64,000 nt of DNA from Endozoicomonas sp. SCSIO W0465 (GCF_023716865.1 NZ_CP092417.1:2520001-2584000), one strand, 5' to 3'; positions 42,664-53,540 are shown, counted from the first letter of the stretch. Translations and numbers: made by a program. Notes: a model not told the origin generated them from the letters alone.

Positions 42664-45600
42664 TTATATCTCTTTTGCAAATATATGACTCCAAAATAGT
42701 GGGGAAGTTGCATAATAGAGATAGTTGTAAATGAAGTGGTTGAATTAGCGAGACATCAGCATTTGAGAGACTGTGGTGGCAATAAGAAAAACAATCGCCA
42801 TTGTTTACGGCATTGTTTGCGCGGCGGATATTTAATTGATCTACACTGGTTCATGATCATTACATTAATCAGATGTCTTATATCCTTACATTTGTTAATT
42901 CATCTCATACCGTGTGCTGTTATGAACAAGAAATTCCTAATGTCCGCTTGCTCCTTGTGGATTATGGCTGCGTCTGCAGATACCACCACCACTCAGAATG
43001 TTAGCTTTCAGCAATGGGCTAACGACAATTGTCTTAATACGGTTGGGGATGTATTTATCTATCACAATAAATACACTGGCAAGACCGATTATTTTCAATT
43101 AACTACCCTTGGCCCGAATGGAGGGTATTGCACCTATTTTCCTACGAACGAAACCAGTAACCACTATTGGCGATACCTGCCGGACGAAGCCGCCGCTGAA
43201 ACCGCTGCCCTGGCCAATGCCGCCTTGCAAAAACAACCACCGACCACCCTGGCACAAATCGAGCACCCCCCCTCAATGACCTGACTCTTGATCACATCTC
43301 TCCAGCGCTGAACTGCCGGGCTATCTGCCAGGTTTTTACCCGATCCTGCAATTTCGCCCAGCCTTCCCATACCACTAACCAGCCGGGCTGCCCTGTATGC
43401 TTTGAATCACCCCAACCACCAAGCCGAGCAATCGTTTGAAGCAGCCAAGTGACTGTTGGCGGCTTATCGGGCAACGCTTTTTTTTCATAGGTTAGCCAGA
43501 GAACCTGCCATTCATCATCACTGACCACCTCATTCGCGAGTGTTTTTTCACTCCAAAGCTTTCTGTCTTTGTGCTGCCTGTCATTCGGTAACATTAATGC
43601 TTCACGGATTTGCATTAGTCTGACAGCGACAAACATTAATATGACCGCAAGTCGTTCAATGTTATCCGGAGATTGCAGACGAAGCCTTTCTACTCCTGCT
43701 CCCGATTTCCAAGCCTTATGGAACTCTTCTATTCGCCATCGGAGCTCGTAAAATCGAATGATAGAGCGACAGTCTTCGAATGTTTCAATATCTTCAGTTG
43801 TCAATAGTACCCAGTGCAAACGGTCTTCGGAGTCATTGCCAATCTCTTCAGCCGACACAATATTCATAGTTACCGGTTCCGGCCTGCCGCCTGGCCTTTG
43901 CGGCGCCTGTATTGTCATCTTCTTTCTTTTGACCTGCAGCGTTGCCTTTCGCTTCTTTCTACCTCCTTTTTGAGGAACCACTATCGTATATTTCCCCAAC
44001 ACTTCAGTCTGAGCTAAGGAATCAAATAATAAGAGTTCGCCATCCACCAGGATTCTGTTTTGTGTAGCTCTTACAACAAACCGCTGTCGGTTATCCAGTT
44101 TGTAGTGCATATATTCGTATATATCCGCCTCCCGGTCGCAAACACTGATGATGTCAGGCATTTTACCCCCCATCCTTTGTTCTGTGTTTTCAGAGGCTCT
44201 TTGCCACTTAAAGCTTTCCTTTCCCTCGTAAGGTAGCTGACGACGTTGGTTCTTTTTCCCCCGCTGAACGTCCTCTCTAACCCATCGTTCTTGATCAATA
44301 AGCCCAATGCTTCGCTCTGTATCCGCATCGTAACTGTTCAGCACCCCCACATAAATCTGGAATTTTCTGATTTTTATACCATCCTCTTAAGCACCATTTT
44401 TCCACAATATTCGCCAGCATGATTCCAGAACTACCCGCAACTATGTCGGCTGAGATTCTCTTGAAAGAGAATGCAGAGCTGCGGATGAGAGTTGCCTGTC
44501 TGGAAGAGCGATGTCGAGAATTGGAAGAAAAGGTTGGCAAGAACAGTCAAAACAGCAGCAAGCCGCCATCGTCTGATGGTTATCAAAAACCTTGTAAAAA
44601 CAGTAATTCTCCAGATCATTCTGACGACCTTTCCGCAGATAAAGGTACCGATCCATCGGATGAAAAACCCAATCCTAAAAGTCTGAGACAGTCTTCTGGT
44701 AATAAAGCCGGTGGAAAGAAAGGGCATCAGGGCACTTGTCTTAAACAGGTCGATATCCCTGACTATATTGAGTACCTTCCGGTTAAAGAATGCAATAAAT
44801 GTCAGGCGTCTCTTCTTGATAGTGAGCCGGTCAAATATATTGAACGACAGGTGTTTGAACCAGGGAGACCGGGTGAATTTGAAGTAACGGCCCATAGAGC
44901 TGAAGTAAAAATCTGCACTTGTGGTTGTCGGAATCAGGCTGAATTCCCGGAAGGTGTTACCGCTGCCGCACAATATGGCTCAGCCACACAGGCTATGGCC
45001 GTCTATCTTAACCAATACCATTTCCTGCCTTTTAAGCGCGTGTCAGAGTATTTTAATACTCTCTATAAAATGAGTGTAAGTGCAGGCACTGTCGCCAATT
45101 TTGTGGCCAGAACCTATGAAAATCTGGCTTCTACTGAAGAGGTTATTCGTGACGCCTTGCGGGAATCGTCTGTTGCCGGAGCCGATGAAACGGGTATGCG
45201 GGCCGAGGGCTCTTTGCACTGGCTACACGTTATGCGGGATGAACAATGGACGCTCTACTACTTGTCTGAAAAGCGAGGTCGTGAGGCCATGGACACGATG
45301 GGCATACTGCTAACATTTGCAGGCGTTCTGGTTCATGATCATTGGAAATCCTATTTTGCATATGCGGCAACTCACGTACTTTGCAATGCCCATCACCTGA
45401 GGGAGCTTTTGGGTGTTGTTGATAGGGACAGCAATCAACTGGCGTTGCGATTGATGAAGCTACTGAGGCTTTCCTGGCATTACTGCAAGGGCTTTAAGAC
45501 CATAGGTATGCTACAGATGCCAAGTGTTGTCTGTGAACGAATCGAGAAGATTTATGACCGGTTGCTTCAGCGGGCTCTAATGAAAGAAGTCGTCTATATG

Positions 45601-45712
45601 GAGAAGCAACGAGAGGAGCTTAAGCGCAAGAAAGTCAAGAATACTAAAGCTTACAATCTCTTCAAACGACTCACTGAGTTCAAGGCTGAGACACTGCGCT
45701 TCATGTCAGATT

Positions 45713-47320
45713 GTAACTATTCAGCACTGAGCAAAGGCATATTACAGTAATTCCGAACAGCTCTATGAAGTGATTGATATATGTCCATTCCCTGTTTTCT
45801 GGCAGACGACAAATAGCTGCGAATCCGTGCAAACATAAAACCACCGTCTGCACTCCTGAAGCAGCCTGAGATTTTCTGCTTTAACTTGGCCATTCGAACA
45901 TCCCGCTCACTGCCATTGTTATCGAAGGGAATGGTAAAATCTGACATGAAGCGCAGTGTCTCAGCCTTGAACTCAGTGAGTCGTTTGAAGAGATTGTAAG
46001 CTTTAGTATTCTTGACTTTCTTGCGCTTAAGCTCCTCTCGTTGCTTCTCCATATAGACGACTTCTTTCATTAGAGCCCGCTGAAGCAACCGGTCATAAAT
46101 CTTCTCGATTCGTTCACAGACAACACTTGGCATCTGTAGCATACCTATGGTCTTAAAGCCCTTGCAGTAATGCCAGGAAAGCCTCAGTAGCTTCATCAAT
46201 CGCAACGCCAGTTGATTGCTGTCCCTATCAACAACACCCAAAAGCTCCCTCAGGTGATGGGCATTGCAAAGTACGTGAGTTGCCGCATATGCAAAATAGG
46301 ATTTCCAATGATCATGAACCAGAACGCCTGCAAATGTTAGCAGTATGCCCATCGTGTCCATGGCCTCACGACCTCGCTTTTCAGACAAGTAGTAGAGCGT
46401 CCATTGTTCATCCCGCATAACGTGTAGCCAGTGCAAAGAGCCCTCGGCCCGCATACCCGTTTCATCGGCTCCGGCAACAGACGATTCCCGCAAGGCGTCA
46501 CGAATAACCTCTTCAGTAGAAGCCAGATTTTCATAGGTTCTGGCCACAAAATTGGCGACAGTGCCTGCACTTACACTCATTTTATAGAGAGTATTAAAAT
46601 ACTCTGACACGCGCTTAAAAGGCAGGAAATGGTATTGGTTAAGATAGACGGCCATAGCCTGTGTGGCTGAGCCATATTGTGCGGCAGCGGTAACACCTTC
46701 CGGGAATTCAGCCTGATTCCGACAACCACAAGTGCAGATTTTTACTTCAGCTCTATGGGCCGTTACTTCAAATTCACCCGGTCTCCCTGGTTCAAACACC
46801 TGTCGTTCAATATATTTGACCGGCTCACTATCAAGAAGAGACGCCTGACATTTATTGCATTCTTTAACCGGAAGGTACTCAATATAGTCAGGGATATCGA
46901 CCTGTTTAAGACAAGTGCCCTGATGCCCTTTCTTTCCACCGGCTTTATTACCAGAAGACTGTCTCAGACTTTTAGGATTGGGTTTTTCATCCGATGGATC
47001 GGTACCTTTATCTGCGGAAAGGTCGTCAGAATGATCTGGAGAATTACTGTTTTTACAAGGTTTTTGATAACCATCAGACGATGGCGGCTTGCTGCTGTTT
47101 TGACTGTTCTTGCCAACCTTTTCTTCCAATTCTCGACATCGCTCTTCCAGACAGGCAACTCTCATCCGCAGCTCTGCATTCTCTTTCAAGAGAATCTCAG
47201 CCGACATAGTTGCGGGTAGTTCTGGAATCATGCTGGCGAATATTGTGGAAAAATGGTGCTTAAGAGGATGGTATAAAAATCAGAAAATTCCAGATTTATG
47301 TGGGGGTGCTGAACAGTTAC
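45713..47320 (-). mobile_element. IS66-family element, copy C (inner, complete), 1,608 bp
   Basis: Complete element in the opposite orientation to its host copy B. 8-bp duplication GTCAGATT at 45705-45712 and 47321-47328. An IS66 that inserted into an IS66 of the same sequence shows no target immunity. Confidence 0.96.
45717..47231 (-). CDS. IS66-family transposase (complete)
   Basis: 504 aa: N-terminal leucine-zipper-like coiled coil (LKENAELRMRVACLEERCRE), disordered Ser/Pro/Asp linker, zinc-finger domain (CNKCQASL ... ICTCGC) and DDE_Tnp_IS66 core with Asp in GADETGMR, Asp in VHDHWKSYF and Glu in NNGSERDVRM. The C-terminal tail ends NYCNMPLLSAE, with the stop inside the right terminal repeat. 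Compared with the copy at 61008 I see one residue difference (GGFMFAR against GGSMFAR). Probably an active element. Confidence 0.95.
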   Translation of the reverse strand: MIPELPATMSAEILLKENAELRMRVACLEERCRELEEKVGKNSQNSSKPPSSDGYQKPCKNSNSPDHSDDLSADKGTDPSDEKPNPKSLRQSSGNKAGGKKGHQGTCLKQVDIPDYIEYLPVKECNKCQASLLDSEPVKYIERQVFEPGRPGEFEVTAHRAEVKICTCGCRNQAEFPEGVTAAAQYGSATQAMAVYLNQYHFLPFKRVSEYFNTLYKMSVSAGTVANFVARTYENLASTEEVIRDALRESSVAGADETGMRAEGSLHWLHVMRDEQWTLYYLSEKRGREAMDTMGILLTFAGVLVHDHWKSYFAYAATHVLCNAHHLRELLGVVDRDSNQLALRLMKLLRLSWHYCKGFKTIGMLQMPSVVCERIEKIYDRLLQRALMKEVVYMEKQREELKRKKVKNTKAYNLFKRLTEFKAETLRFMSDFTIPFDNNGSERDVRMAKLKQKISGCFRSADGGFMFARIRSYLSSARKQGMDIYQSLHRAVRNYCNMPLLSAE

Positions 47321-49026
47321 GTCAGATTTTACCATTCCCTTCGATAACAATGGCAGTGAGCGGGATGTTCGAATGGCCAAGTTAAAGCAGAAAATCTCAG
47401 GCTGCTTCAGGAGTGCAGACGGTGGTTCTATGTTTGCACGGATTCGCAGCTATTTGTCGTCTGCCAGAAAACAGGGAATGGACATATATCAATCACTTCA
47501 TAGAGCTGTTCGGAATTACTGTAATATGCCTTTGCTCAGTGCTGAATAGTTACTCCGCATCAACCAAGAAGACAGAGTGGACGTGGAATCCTCTGGTTTT
47601 AGAGCCTTCAGGACCTCCAAGATCACCAAGCTCGGATCTGACAGCATGTTTATAACCCAGGGTTGTTGTATCTTCGAGAGCCAGAAGTAGGCGAGACTGT
47701 CTCGCTATTTTGGCAGTTGCCTGAAAGCCTGCCTCAGCTATTGCTTCAGGCTTTACGGCCTCATTCTCAATCAGCCGGTAAGCTCCAGTTACCAGTGCGG
47801 TATAACCTTCGCATGAAGATGACAAAGAATTACCGGTATGAGCTGAAAGCTCGGCAGCAACTTTGACAAGTCGTTTTGTACGTCGAGTATCGCCCAAATC
47901 AGCACATCCAAAAGTTAGTTCTGACCATGGTTTAGGAGAAAGTGGAAGCATGACCTGTTTTATCAGTGAGAAATGATAGAACAAGGTAGCTATTTGTGAT
48001 CAAGAGACAGCTCAATGACTCCAGCAAAAATTCCGGCCGAAGGTGTCTGTGCTGGCTGTACAGGTTCACAAAATGTCTACTTTGACAACAGTGGCCAGCC
48101 GGGTAGCGGGTTTGATGCGGTTAGTTTCCGGATGAGACCGATGACTGACCAGGGTGTTTCCTGGTCAGATGCGCCGATGGCCTACTACTGGGCATTTTTT
48201 ACCTACTTCACCCACGCTGGCAATAACCCCTTTTATTTTGGTCTGCAACCGCTCGGTCAGTATGGTAAAACTGCCCTGTTCAGTGTTTTTGGCAGCGGCA
48301 CCACATCTGACTATGAGTACTGTTTCCCCGGTGCCGATACCGGAGCCGGAACCAGCTGTCATATCCCCTACGACTGGATTGTTGGTCATGACTATGATTT
48401 TATGGTGACGATAGCGGATAATGATGCGAGTGGTGCTACCTGGGAAGCCCATGTTTACGATGTCCAAACCAGCGAGACAACACTAATCGGCCGGGTGACC
48501 GTGCCGTTGTCTACCGGTATTGAGCAAGGCCCTGTCGCTGCGTTTGATGAATATTTTAAATGGCAGTCTTACCGATGCCCTACACAGCCTTTTTCGGAAA
48601 TCCTGTTTTTTACCCCCACTTACTACTTCAAAGGGGTGCCTCATTACGGGCAAATCACTTCGCTTAACCTGAATAACAACTGTAATGCCAAGTTCTACTC
48701 GGATCATAAAACTTACGTCTATATCGATGCCGGATATAAAGAAAACCCGGAGGCAGATGCTGCTCAACAATCAGCAGACAATGGTGGAACATCAGCGGTT
48801 AATGCTTCTGACCCATCAAGCACAAACGCAAGTTCTTCAACCTCAACCTCAACCTCAACCGCAACTACGACGGCCAAAACCTCGACACCAGCTAGTTCAG
48901 CAGCAACATCAACTGCTAAATAAGTCGTCCCTGTGACTGCGCCAACCGGTTTTACGTGCACGAAGATATCTAATCTCACTCAGGGTGAGCGGAGATGGTA
49001 CACGTCAAACCCATTGAAATAATGCA

Positions 49027-50712
49027 CTACGTGACAGCAGGCACGGCATTCAGCAGCTTCTGTGTATATTCGTGCCGGGGCTGGTTAAGTACCTGTTCGG
49101 TATTACCCTGTTCCACAATTTTCCCACCCTGCATAACCGCTACGCGATGGGCAATGTGTGGGATAATAGACAGATCATGGGTAATAAACAGATAAGAGAC
49201 ATTCAGCTCCCGCTGCAGCTCCAGCAACAGGTCCAGCACTTCTGCCCGGATGGAAACATCCAGGGCACTGGTGGGCTCATCACAGATAATAAGGTCCGGC
49301 TCAACCGCCAGGGCCCTGGCAATGGCGATCCTCTGTCGTTGGCCGCCAGAGAATTCATGGGGGTAACGGTGCCGATGGTCAGGTTCCAGTTTGACCCGGG
49401 CAAGCAGGGCTTCTATCCGTTCAATTCTCTCCCCATGTGACAGTTCAAGGCCAAGGCTTATCATACCCTCCTCGATAATATCCTCCACGGTCATGCGTGG
49501 GTTCATTGAAGAGAATGGGTTCTGGAAGATGACCTGGACTTTTTTTCGTAAAGGCAGCATTTCCCGGCGGGACATGCTGGTCAGGCGCAAATTGTTATAC
49601 CAGATGTTGCCAGCAGTTGTCTTTTCCAGGTTGAGAATGGCCCGGCCGGTTGTGGATTTGCCACAACCGGACTCGCCCACTAATGCCAGGGTCTCTCCTT
49701 TGCCAATGGTAAAGCTGATCCCGTCTACCGCTCTGGTATAGCTGTGGACTCGCTGCAACAGGCCTTTGCGAACCGGAAAATGAATGGCCAGATCTTCAAC
49801 CTTTAATAGCGGTTGCTGACCTTTAAGGGCCAGGTAGTCATGCCTGTCGGGAAGGCTGTCAATCAGCTGTTGGCTATAAGCTTCTCCGGGGTTAGCAAAA
49901 AAATCACCACAGTTACCCTGTTCTATGATTTTTCCCTGGTACATCACGCCCACACGATCTGCCGTCTGTCGTACAACACCCATATCATGGGTAATCAGCA
50001 GTACCGCCAGTTTATGGCTGTGGGTCAGCTTTTTAATCAGTTCCAGGATCTGTTTCTGGATGGTGACATCCAGGGCTGTAGTGGGTTCGTCGGCCAGCAA
50101 AATATCAGGCTCACAGGCCAGGGCCATGGCAATCATCACCCGTTGCTGCTGGCCACCGGACATCTGATGAGGGTACCAGTCTACGCGCTTTTCCGGTTCG
50201 GGAATGCCCACTTCGGCAAACAACTCCACGGTGCGCGCCCTGATTGCAGTAGCGCTCAGTGTGGTATGCAGCTTCAGGGTTTCGGCAATCTGTTTGCCAA
50301 CGGTTTGTACCGGGTTCAGGGCGGTCAGGGCGTCCTGGAAAATCATGGCGATCTTTTTGCCACGCACATCTCCCATTTCCTGTTCGGTAAGACTGAACAG
50401 GTCTGTGTCCGGTAAAGAAATATTGCCTTTGGTGATTTCCAGGGCATCTGGCAGCAGTCGCAGGATTGACAGCGTTGTCATTGATTTTCCGCTGCCAGAT
50501 TCTCCCACCAGGGCGTAGATCTCCCCCTTGCGCAGCTGAAAGCTGACATCCTGTAAAATAGGGGTATATGGCGAATGTCGTAAACAAACATTCAGTTGAT
50601 TCACCGACAGGGCAAGACTGTGCTCTTTAGTGGCAGCGACAGTGGCAGCGACCTTTTTAGTGGTACTGCAGGCAACTTCTGTAGAGGGATCTTTCAAAGC
50701 AGTTGTCATCAT
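49027..50712 (-). CDS. yejF: Peptide ABC transporter, double ATPase (YejF-like)
   Basis: 561-aa fused ATPase with two nucleotide-binding domains. NBD1 has Walker A GESGSGKS, signature MSGGQQQRVMIAMAL and Walker B ILLADEPTTALD. NBD2 has GESGCGKS, FSGGQRQRIAIARAL and LIICDEPTSALD. Each carries the oligopeptide/nickel-type C-terminal region (HQMSG/HEFSG context, NPGEAYSQQLI, QPRHEYTQKLL). It powers import through the two upstream permeases and overlaps the preceding gene by 4 bases (ATGA). The ~40-residue N-terminal lead is low-complexity, so a later start is possible. Confidence 0.92.
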   Translation of the reverse strand: MMTTALKDPSTEVACSTTKKVAATVAATKEHSLALSVNQLNVCLRHSPYTPILQDVSFQLRKGEIYALVGESGSGKSMTTLSILRLLPDALEITKGNISLPDTDLFSLTEQEMGDVRGKKIAMIFQDALTALNPVQTVGKQIAETLKLHTTLSATAIRARTVELFAEVGIPEPEKRVDWYPHQMSGGQQQRVMIAMALACEPDILLADEPTTALDVTIQKQILELIKKLTHSHKLAVLLITHDMGVVRQTADRVGVMYQGKIIEQGNCGDFFANPGEAYSQQLIDSLPDRHDYLALKGQQPLLKVEDLAIHFPVRKGLLQRVHSYTRAVDGISFTIGKGETLALVGESGCGKSTTGRAILNLEKTTAGNIWYNNLRLTSMSRREMLPLRKKVQVIFQNPFSSMNPRMTVEDIIEEGMISLGLELSHGERIERIEALLARVKLEPDHRHRYPHEFSGGQRQRIAIARALAVEPDLIICDEPTSALDVSIRAEVLDLLLELQRELNVSYLFITHDLSIIPHIAHRVAVMQGGKIVEQGNTEQVLNQPRHEYTQKLLNAVPAVT

Positions 50713-52139
50713 GCAGACTCCAGCCTGGTTTTTGGATCAAAGGCGTCGTTTACCAGGTCGGAAAACAGGTTAACCGACAGTACCAGGGTAAACATCAGGA
50801 AAAAGGCGCCACAGAGATTCCACCAGATGCCTGGCTCCCGGGAGAGTTCGGTACTGGCCATATTGATCATATTGCCCCAGCTGGCCATGGCCGGGTCGAT
50901 ACCCACGCCAATATAGGAGAGTACCGCTTCCGCCAGTACCAGGGCGGAGAAGTCGAGCACAAAGGAGATAATAATAATATGGCTCAGGTTAGGCAGAATA
51001 TGTCGTTTGATAATCTGGAAATGGCTGACGCCAAAAGCATGGGCTGCCTGGACATAATCCAGCTGGCTGATTTTCAGGGTTTCTGCCCGCAGTAACCGGC
51101 ACAGTGTCGTCCAGCTGGTAATACCCAGGATAAAGCAGAGCGCCAGGAATTTGGCATCGGCTTTTTCCAGGCCCACTTCAAAGAAATCCGGGTTATTGTT
51201 GATCCAGACCTGAAACAGCAAAACGGACGCCGCAATCAGCAGCAGGCCGGGAATGGAGATCAATGTTGTATAGATGTACTGGACGACATCATCAATCCAG
51301 CCTTTAAAGTAGCCGGCAGCAAGACCCAGGGTAATGGCAATGGGCATGGTGATCAGGGTTGCCAGGGTGCCGATTAATACGCCGGTGCGAATGCCCTTCA
51401 GGCTTTCATAAAGGGTATCATTGCCGGCCTGGTCAGTACCCAGTACATGGTAAAGATTCCCCATGGTCACCAGCCAGCCAAGCACCGCCATAATGATGGC
51501 AAAGGTGATCCAGCCTGAACGCCATTGCAGATTTGCTGTGCTGCTGCCGTTTTTCTTCAGCCAGAGTGCATGTAAACCAATAAACAACAGGGCAATAGCT
51601 AAACCTTTGGCAATACCCGGTAGCGAGTTGATAAAAATATCGCTGCTGAAATCTTCAGGGTTGTCGAGATGGCTTCCTCCATAGGCCAGCTTGGGATAAT
51701 CCCGCACCCGTTCGCCATTGGGCAGAAGCAGGTTTTCCTTGTTCCAGGATTTAAGGGCGAACGGGGCAGAGTAGGTTCTTTCCGGCATCTCCCCCATCTC
51801 GCCCAGAGCCAGGTCAAGCAGGCTGTTGACCTGGTTGCTGTAAAAGACCTGCTCGCTGTTTTGCCCCTGTGCGGCTGATGGTATCGAAGGAAGTGCCTTG
51901 CGGAAATGTACCGAGTCCACCAGGGCAATCGCCACATAGGCCATGATGATGACAAAGGTGCTCATACCCAGCCGGGTTGAGAACACCTGTCGCCAGCGCT
52001 CCCGGTTCTGTGGGTTTTTTTTCAACGACAGAATAAAAAAAGTGATGGCACCTACCAGAAAAAAGATCAGCACATCGCTCCAGAGAATGGTCCAGAGGAC
52101 ACTTTCATTGAGCAGGCCGGGTCCGATTTCAAAATCCAT
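50709..52139 (-). CDS. yejE: Peptide ABC transporter permease (YejE-like)
   Basis: 476-aa inner-membrane permease of the DppC/YejE class. It has an N-terminal helix (LIFFLVGAITFFILSL), a large periplasmic segment typical of the YejE group and a helix at about 190-235. The binding-protein-dependent transport core runs from about 265 to the end, with the EAA-like loop DYVQAAHAFGVSHFQIIKRH and the final LSVNLFSDLVNDAFDPK. It is longer than DppC because of the extra N-terminal part, which supports the Yej assignment. It lies between the other permease (19 bases away) and the ATPase (4-base overlap). Confidence 0.9.
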   Translation of the reverse strand: MDFEIGPGLLNESVLWTILWSDVLIFFLVGAITFFILSLKKNPQNRERWRQVFSTRLGMSTFVIIMAYVAIALVDSVHFRKALPSIPSAAQGQNSEQVFYSNQVNSLLDLALGEMGEMPERTYSAPFALKSWNKENLLLPNGERVRDYPKLAYGGSHLDNPEDFSSDIFINSLPGIAKGLAIALLFIGLHALWLKKNGSSTANLQWRSGWITFAIIMAVLGWLVTMGNLYHVLGTDQAGNDTLYESLKGIRTGVLIGTLATLITMPIAITLGLAAGYFKGWIDDVVQYIYTTLISIPGLLLIAASVLLFQVWINNNPDFFEVGLEKADAKFLALCFILGITSWTTLCRLLRAETLKISQLDYVQAAHAFGVSHFQIIKRHILPNLSHIIIISFVLDFSALVLAEAVLSYIGVGIDPAMASWGNMINMASTELSREPGIWWNLCGAFFLMFTLVLSVNLFSDLVNDAFDPKTRLESA

Positions 52140-52158
52140 AATTACATCCCTTTGTCGT

Positions 52159-53136
52159 TTAGCTCAATCGAACCCGGGGATCTGCCCAGGTATAGGAAAT
52201 ATCGGTAAGAATAAGACCGATGATATACAGGACCGAGCCAAGGAAGACCATCGCCCGGACGATGGCAAAATCCTGTGCCCGGATGGCATCCAGCAGATAA
52301 CTGCCCAGCCCGGGAATACTGAAGAAGGACTCCATCACCAGGCTGCCCATAAACAGGGTGGGAATGACTACCACGACTCCGGTCAGGATGGGCAGCATGG
52401 CGTTGGGCAGGATATGACGGAACAGTACGCCTGCTTCACTGACCCCTTTGGCCCTGGCGGTCCTGGCAAAATCCTGGCCGGAAACCTCGATAAACAGCGA
52501 ACGGTACCAGCGGGAACCAGCGCCGATACCGGCAATAGTGCCAATCAGGATTGGCAGAATCAGAAAACGCCAGCCGTCTATGCCATCGTTAAAGCCGGAA
52601 ACTGGCACCAGCCGTGATATTTTGGCCATAAAGTGCTGGCCGATAATGATGTAGAACAGATAGGAAACGGACATCAGGGTAACAAAAACACCCACCGCAA
52701 AACGGTCCAGCCTGCTGCCACGGAACATCAGCACCATCAATGCCACGGTGATATTGACCCAGATGCCAATCAGGAAGGTGGGCAGGGCCAGTGCCAGGCT
52801 TGGTCCCATACGGTCAACGACATCTGACTGGATATTTCTGCCTTCGTCGGATGCCCCAAAATCAAAGGCAAACAGTTTTACCGATTTATTGAAAAATACG
52901 GTCTCAGTCAGGCGGTTGAAGCCATCGGCTGCACCGTTAAAGAACAGGGGCTGGTCATAGCCCTTGTCGGCAATCCAGTCCTGAATGGCCTGTTCGGTGA
53001 CATATTTATCACCCAGGTGGGCGCGGGCCATATCTTCCGGGGTATTGACAATAAAAAACAGGACAAAGGTCAGCAGGTTGACGCCAATAAGAATGGGAAT
53101 AGCGTAAAACAGCCGTCTGATTATATATGTGAGCAT
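52159..53136 (-). CDS. yejB: Peptide ABC transporter permease (YejB-like)
   Basis: 325-aa DppB-type permease. It begins MLTYIIRRLFYAIPILIGVN with the first helix, then the family VNTPEDMARAHLGDKY segment, five further helices, the EAA loop DFARTARAKGVSEAGVLFRH and the ending TDISYTWADPRVRLS. It forms the heterodimeric channel with the next gene. It is separated from the binding-protein gene by 404 bases that contain repeated palindromes. Confidence 0.92.
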   Translation of the reverse strand: MLTYIIRRLFYAIPILIGVNLLTFVLFFIVNTPEDMARAHLGDKYVTEQAIQDWIADKGYDQPLFFNGAADGFNRLTETVFFNKSVKLFAFDFGASDEGRNIQSDVVDRMGPSLALALPTFLIGIWVNITVALMVLMFRGSRLDRFAVGVFVTLMSVSYLFYIIIGQHFMAKISRLVPVSGFNDGIDGWRFLILPILIGTIAGIGAGSRWYRSLFIEVSGQDFARTARAKGVSEAGVLFRHILPNAMLPILTGVVVVIPTLFMGSLVMESFFSIPGLGSYLLDAIRAQDFAIVRAMVFLGSVLYIIGLILTDISYTWADPRVRLS

Positions 53137-53249
53137 ATCCTTACCTCGACAGAAATATCTGCAGTATTTCTGGCTGAAAAAAATTGAGTATCGTTCCGAC
53201 GGTTGAGAGGGAGCGAAAAAGGGGGGATGTCACTCTCGGGCGTCATCCT

Positions 53250-53495
53250 CCGGACCCCTCGTTCCCACGCTCTGGGAGGTTGTCGCAAAACCCTCCGGAC
53301 ACTCCGGACATCTCGTTCCCACGCTCTGCGTGGGAATGCATACCGATCCTGTCACAAATACCATACTCGCATGGAGCCCCCGAAAACCCTACCAGGCAGT
53401 GGCTCTTTAGCATGTTGCCAGATCCGTATGCATTCCCACGCGGAGCGTGGGAACGAGGGTTTTGCGACACCCTCCGGAGCGTGGAAACGAGGGGT
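53250..53495. repeat. REP-like palindrome cluster in the Yej operon
   Basis: Four related units of the type TCGTTCCCACGCTCTGCGTG followed by GGAATGCAT: a partial one at 53259, a full one at 53313-53342, a full inverted one at 53429-53457 and a partial inverted one at 53472-53491. CCCTCCGGA spacers lie between. Each full unit folds on itself, and the paired inverted units resemble a BIME. The cluster sits between binding-protein and permease genes, where such repeats often stabilise the upstream mRNA. Confidence 0.85.
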
Positions 53496-53540
53496 TGTCG
53501 CCAGACTTTCCCGTGTAAATCCATACCTGAAACTGACGGA

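Larger units (their letters stand above)
44419..47549 (+). pseudogene. IS66 transposase of copy B, interrupted by copy C
   Basis: Codons 1-431 are intact up to RFMSD (45712), where the inner IS66 begins. The reading runs 12 codons into it and stops at 45750. The last ~73 codons, with GSERDVRMAK and its catalytic Glu, resume after the inner element at 47329. Removing copy C restores the full 504-aa frame. Confidence 0.93.
44330..47553 (+). mobile_element. IS66-family element, copy B (outer), interrupted by copy C
   Basis: Same ends as copy A. 8-bp duplication TCCGCATC at 44322-44329 and 47554-47561. Subtracting the inner element and its 8-bp duplication leaves exactly 1,608 bp. Confidence 0.95.
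43292..47984 (-). pseudogene. IS50-like (IS4-family) transposase, split by IS66
   Basis: N-terminal part (47554-47984): WSELTFGCADLGDTRRTKRL, SCEGYTALVTGAYRLIENE and LLALEDTTTLGYKH (first catalytic Asp). C-terminal part (43292-44329): SVCDREADIYEYM (second Asp) and FYELRWRIEEFHKAWKSGAG, the YREK-type motif with the catalytic Glu. Without IS66 and its duplication the join reads FLVDADTERSIGL in frame. All of the Tn5-type motifs are therefore present but interrupted. The likely start is ATG 47951 (MLPLSPKPW), with 47984 as the alternative. Confidence 0.9.
43281..48010 (-). mobile_element. IS50/Tn5-like IS4-family element carrying two nested IS66 copies
   Basis: The ends CTGACTCTTGATCACA and TGTGATCAAGAGACAG closely resemble the Tn5 outside end. 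It is flanked by the 9-bp duplication CTCAATGAC (43272-43280 and 48011-48019), the size known for this group. Without the nested elements it is about 1.5 kb. Confidence 0.92.
42922..48923 (+). pseudogene. Secreted protein gene split by a nested 4.7-kb insertion
   Basis: Joining 42922-43280 to 48020-48923 (removing the IS and one 9-bp duplication) restores an uninterrupted 420-aa frame across the junction (IEHPPSMT then PAKIPAEGVC). The N-terminus is a Sec signal (MNKKFLMSACSLWIMAASA). The body is Trp/Tyr/Gly-rich and carries YFDNSGQPGSGFDAVSFRM, FGLQPLGQYGKTALFSVFGS and GHDYDFMVTIADNDASGATW, resembling DUF3472-like carbohydrate-associated or extracellular proteins. It ends in a ~50-residue Ser/Thr/Ala tail (SSTSTSTSTATTTAKTST). 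Family assignment is tentative. The two halves alone are unlikely to work; the second could start at ATG 48015 but lacks a signal peptide. Confidence 0.85.

Noticed and set aside
44431..44973. 180-codon frame antisense to the IS66 transposase, repeated at every IS66 copy
   Set aside because: It is conserved only because the IS66 copies are nearly identical; it lies wholly antisense to the transposase and has no ribosome site or family features.
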